DNA from: Bacillota bacterium
GTDB lineage: Bacteria > Bacillota > Clostridia > Lachnospirales > Lachnospiraceae
Reading direction: 5' to 3'
Assembly: GCA_023408815.1 (NCBI GenBank)
Contig: JAEYJO010000001.1
Span: forward strand, 1-64,000
Length of the DNA: 64,000 nt
Every line of letters starts with the position of its first letter. Position 1 is the first letter of the stretch. Shown in pieces: positions 62,742-64,000 of this stretch. The notes under the pieces were generated by a model. The model saw only the letters and a program-made list of their open reading frames with translations. It had not been told where the DNA came from and ran no database searches. Both the position numbers and the translations under genes were made by a program.

Positions 62742-62820
62742 CTTTATACCCATCTGCACGTTGCGACGCGCACTCAAATCAATAGTTGAATACGCATTTT
62801 TATTCAACCTTATTTCTCCT
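62742..62820 (-). repeat. In-frame double-hairpin element E, copy 2 (before pth)
   Basis: The 66-base block 62807-62742 matches 45219-45284 at 62 positions. Its hairpins are TTGAATA/TATTCAA and TGCGCGT-CGCA-ACGTGCA, the second extended by a T-A pair and containing one G-U pair in RNA. GGAG with an eight-base gap precedes the TTG. It ends directly at the pth start codon. Confidence 0.85.
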
Positions 62821-62925
62821 ATCATCCGTTAACGCTTACACATCATTTTAACCTTAAACCTTCTACATTTCAACAAGCTATTATTCAGGAGGAATCAAAA
62901 GAGTGCTGATATCTATCTATTACGT

Positions 62926-62962
62926 AAAAACGGGAATGCCCATTTAGAGCATTCCCGTTTTT
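62926..62962 (-). terminator. Terminator downstream of spoVG
   Basis: AAAAACGGGAATGC (62926-62939) pairs perfectly with GCATTCCCGTTTTT (62949-62962), T-rich on either side. It ends the minus-strand spoVG transcript. Confidence 0.92.
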
Positions 62963-62998
62963 ATCGCATATTTTTCTTTGTTCTTTTTTATTCTTATC

Positions 62999-63274
62999 CT
63001 ATTCTTCTTCGTCCGGCTCCAAAAGCGCTTTTTCATAGCTCTCCAGTATGGTCGCCTGAATCCGCTCCCTTGTGCTGGAATTGATCGGATGGGCGATATC
63101 CCTGTATTCTCCATCTGTCGCTTTTTTGCTCGGCATTGCAATGAAAAGCCCCTTCTCTCCTTCAATCACCTTGATATCATGAACTACGAACTCTTCGTCC
63201 AAGGTAATCGATACAATTGCTTTCATCTTTCCTTCCTTCGTGATCTTACGCACTCTTACGTCTGTAATATCCAT
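62999..63274 (-). CDS. spoVG: Septation/sporulation regulator SpoVG
   Basis: 91 residues, a small nucleic-acid-binding regulator of sporulation and cell division, broadly conserved in Firmicutes. It starts [27 protein letters not shown] and keeps the family's [29 protein letters not shown] segment, with an acidic tail. GGGGGATAAACGAC precedes the ATG. It follows glgD by 36 bases on the same strand and is ended by a strong terminator. Confidence 0.97.
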   Translation of the reverse strand: MDITDVRVRKITKEGKMKAIVSITLDEEFVVHDIKVIEGEKGLFIAMPSKKATDGEYRDIAHPINSSTRERIQATILESYEKALLEPDEEE

Positions 63275-63310
63275 GTCGTTTATCCCCCTTGGCTAATCAT
63301 AGGTTTGTCG

Positions 63311-64000
63311 CTATATGACATATCTGTCATTATGCTCTATCACAACTTTAATACCTTCCTCGCCTTTATGGTAGGAATTGGCCCTGATGGTATTCCTACT
63401 CTCCACTATGCAGTTTTCAATATGTGTATTGTCCCCGATGTAGACATCGTTCAGAATAATGGAATTCTTTATGTAGCAATTATTTCCGATGTATGTCTTT
63501 TTAAAGATAACGGAGTCCTCTACCGTGCCGTTTACAATGCTTCCGCTGGAAATCAGGCTATTTTTCACATTTGCTCCCACATTGTATTTCGCAGGAGGCA
63601 AATCATCCACCTTGGAATATACGTCGGGATACTGTTTGAAGAAATAGTCCCTGATCTCCGGCTTCAAAAAATCCATATTCGTATGGAAGTAGTCCTCAAC
63701 CGTCGCTATATTGCTCCAGTAAGACTTGATTTTGAAGCCGTATATCCTCTTCATATTCTTGTAACGGATAAGAATATCCTTTACAAAGTCATAACGGTCC
63801 TCTTCCATGCCCTTCTCTATCATCTCTATGAGCTGGCGCCTTCTTACTATGTAAATACCGCAGGAAACGGTGCTGGATCTGGCCATTATAGGCTTCTCTT
63901 CAAATTCTTCGATGCGGCTCTCCTCATTCATCTTGATGATGCCATACCTTCCCGCATCCATATCCTCCGGCATGTCCTTGCATACAACCGTAATATCCGC
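63311..64000 (-). CDS. glgD: Glucose-1-phosphate adenylyltransferase subunit GlgD (N-terminus outside window)
   Basis: The gene runs off the right edge: the frame stays open to base 64000, giving 229 residues of the C-terminal part. It opens (in part) with ADITVVCKDMPEDMDAGRYG, the late nucleotidyltransferase domain, then IYIVRRRQLIEMIEKGMEEDRYDFVKDILIRY, and closes with a left-handed beta-helix domain (LISSGSIVNGTVEDSVIF, IGNNCYIKNSIILNDVYIGDNTHIENCIV). GlgD pairs with GlgC to make ADP-glucose for glycogen synthesis; the sequence fits GlgD better than GlgC. spoVG follows. The upstream gene, glgC in most relatives, would lie outside this window. Confidence 0.9.
   Translation of the reverse strand, partial: ADITVVCKDMPEDMDAGRYGIIKMNEESRIEEFEEKPIMARSSTVSCGIYIVRRRQLIEMIEKGMEEDRYDFVKDILIRYKNMKRIYGFKIKSYWSNIATVEDYFHTNMDFLKPEIRDYFFKQYPDVYSKVDDLPPAKYNVGANVKNSLISSGSIVNGTVEDSVIFKKTYIGNNCYIKNSIILNDVYIGDNTHIENCIVESRNTIRANSYHKGEEGIKVVIEHNDRYVI

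Noticed and set aside
1..64000. CRISPR arrays, tRNA or rRNA genes, prophage or integrase genes
   Set aside because: No regularly spaced repeats, no cloverleaf or rRNA sequence and no phage or integrase motifs were seen on either strand by eye; small RNAs could still be missed.

Overview
The window comes from a spore-forming, probably motile Clostridia chromosome, most likely a Lachnospiraceae member. The evidence is the sporulation genes (spoVG, spoVT, spoIID with a spoIIQ-like neighbour, and a SipL-like SPOCS/LysM gene), two chemoreceptors, a clostridial pyrC-pyrK-pyrD set, a GlgD-type glycogen subunit and an ileS controlled by a T-box. Most genes lie on the minus strand. I see no rRNA or tRNA genes, no prophage, no transposase gene and no CRISPR array. 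It looks like core chromosome decorated with small non-coding repeats.

Layout. 1-3.2 kb: a large palindromic repeat element, a lipoprotein, a DUF3842 protein and a secreted coiled-coil NlpC/P60 hydrolase. 3.2-9.9 kb: asnS, a lipoprotein FKBP/trigger-factor-like foldase, cardiolipin synthase, a membrane-anchored protein of unknown function, a DUF1934 protein and murI. 10-16.3 kb: a GntR/FCD regulator, ispE, an unrecognised conserved protein, the SipL-like protein and a chemoreceptor. 16.4-25.3 kb: pyrC-pyrK-pyrD, a PrcB-like lipoprotein, plsC, ddl-murF and a GH9-like lipoprotein that appears to lack the catalytic residues. 25.4-28.6 kb: spoIID, a degenerate spoIIQ-like gene and an EF-hand-like protein. 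28.7-38.6 kb: an aconitase-family hydratase, a double-domain PPK2 kinase, glgP and ileS. 39-44.5 kb: nicotinate phosphoribosyltransferase, DegV, spoVT, a second chemoreceptor and a Spx/ArsC-like protein. 44.7-47.1 kb: a padR-DUF1700-DUF4097 operon. 47.5-55.9 kb: a GH31 glucosidase, two YjbQ paralogues, an amidase, a radical SAM protein, telA-xpaC and DUF3021-LytTR. 56-64 kb: an ECF sigma factor with its probable anti-sigma factor, a GNAT protein, mfd, pth, spoVG and the 3' part of glgD.

The most unusual content is the set of small repeats, for which I recognise no named family. (i) Two copies of a ~175-bp palindromic core lie at 235-409 and 47222-47398 in opposite orientation. The central hairpin differs by a compensatory base-pair change. 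The outer arms are unrelated between the copies yet complementary within each copy, and each copy has flanking direct repeats. (ii) The second copy sits inside one of three copies of another intergenic repeat, so its target-site duplication can be read against related empty sites. (iii) A 66-bp double-hairpin sequence precedes, in frame, the start codons of two unrelated genes, DUF1700 and pth, each with its own Shine-Dalgarno and TTG codon. (iv) A 56-bp hairpin is shared by two divergent intergenic regions. (v) A short GTTACTG...CAGTAAC hairpin recurs.

Functionally, cell-wall precursor and remodelling genes (murI, ddl, murF, NlpC/P60, amidase), engulfment-stage sporulation genes, storage-polymer genes (glgP, glgD, PPK2, GH31) and envelope signalling cassettes (PadR-HAAS, ECF/anti-sigma, LytTR-DUF3021) dominate. 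All family assignments are by eye from conserved motifs; no database search was possible.
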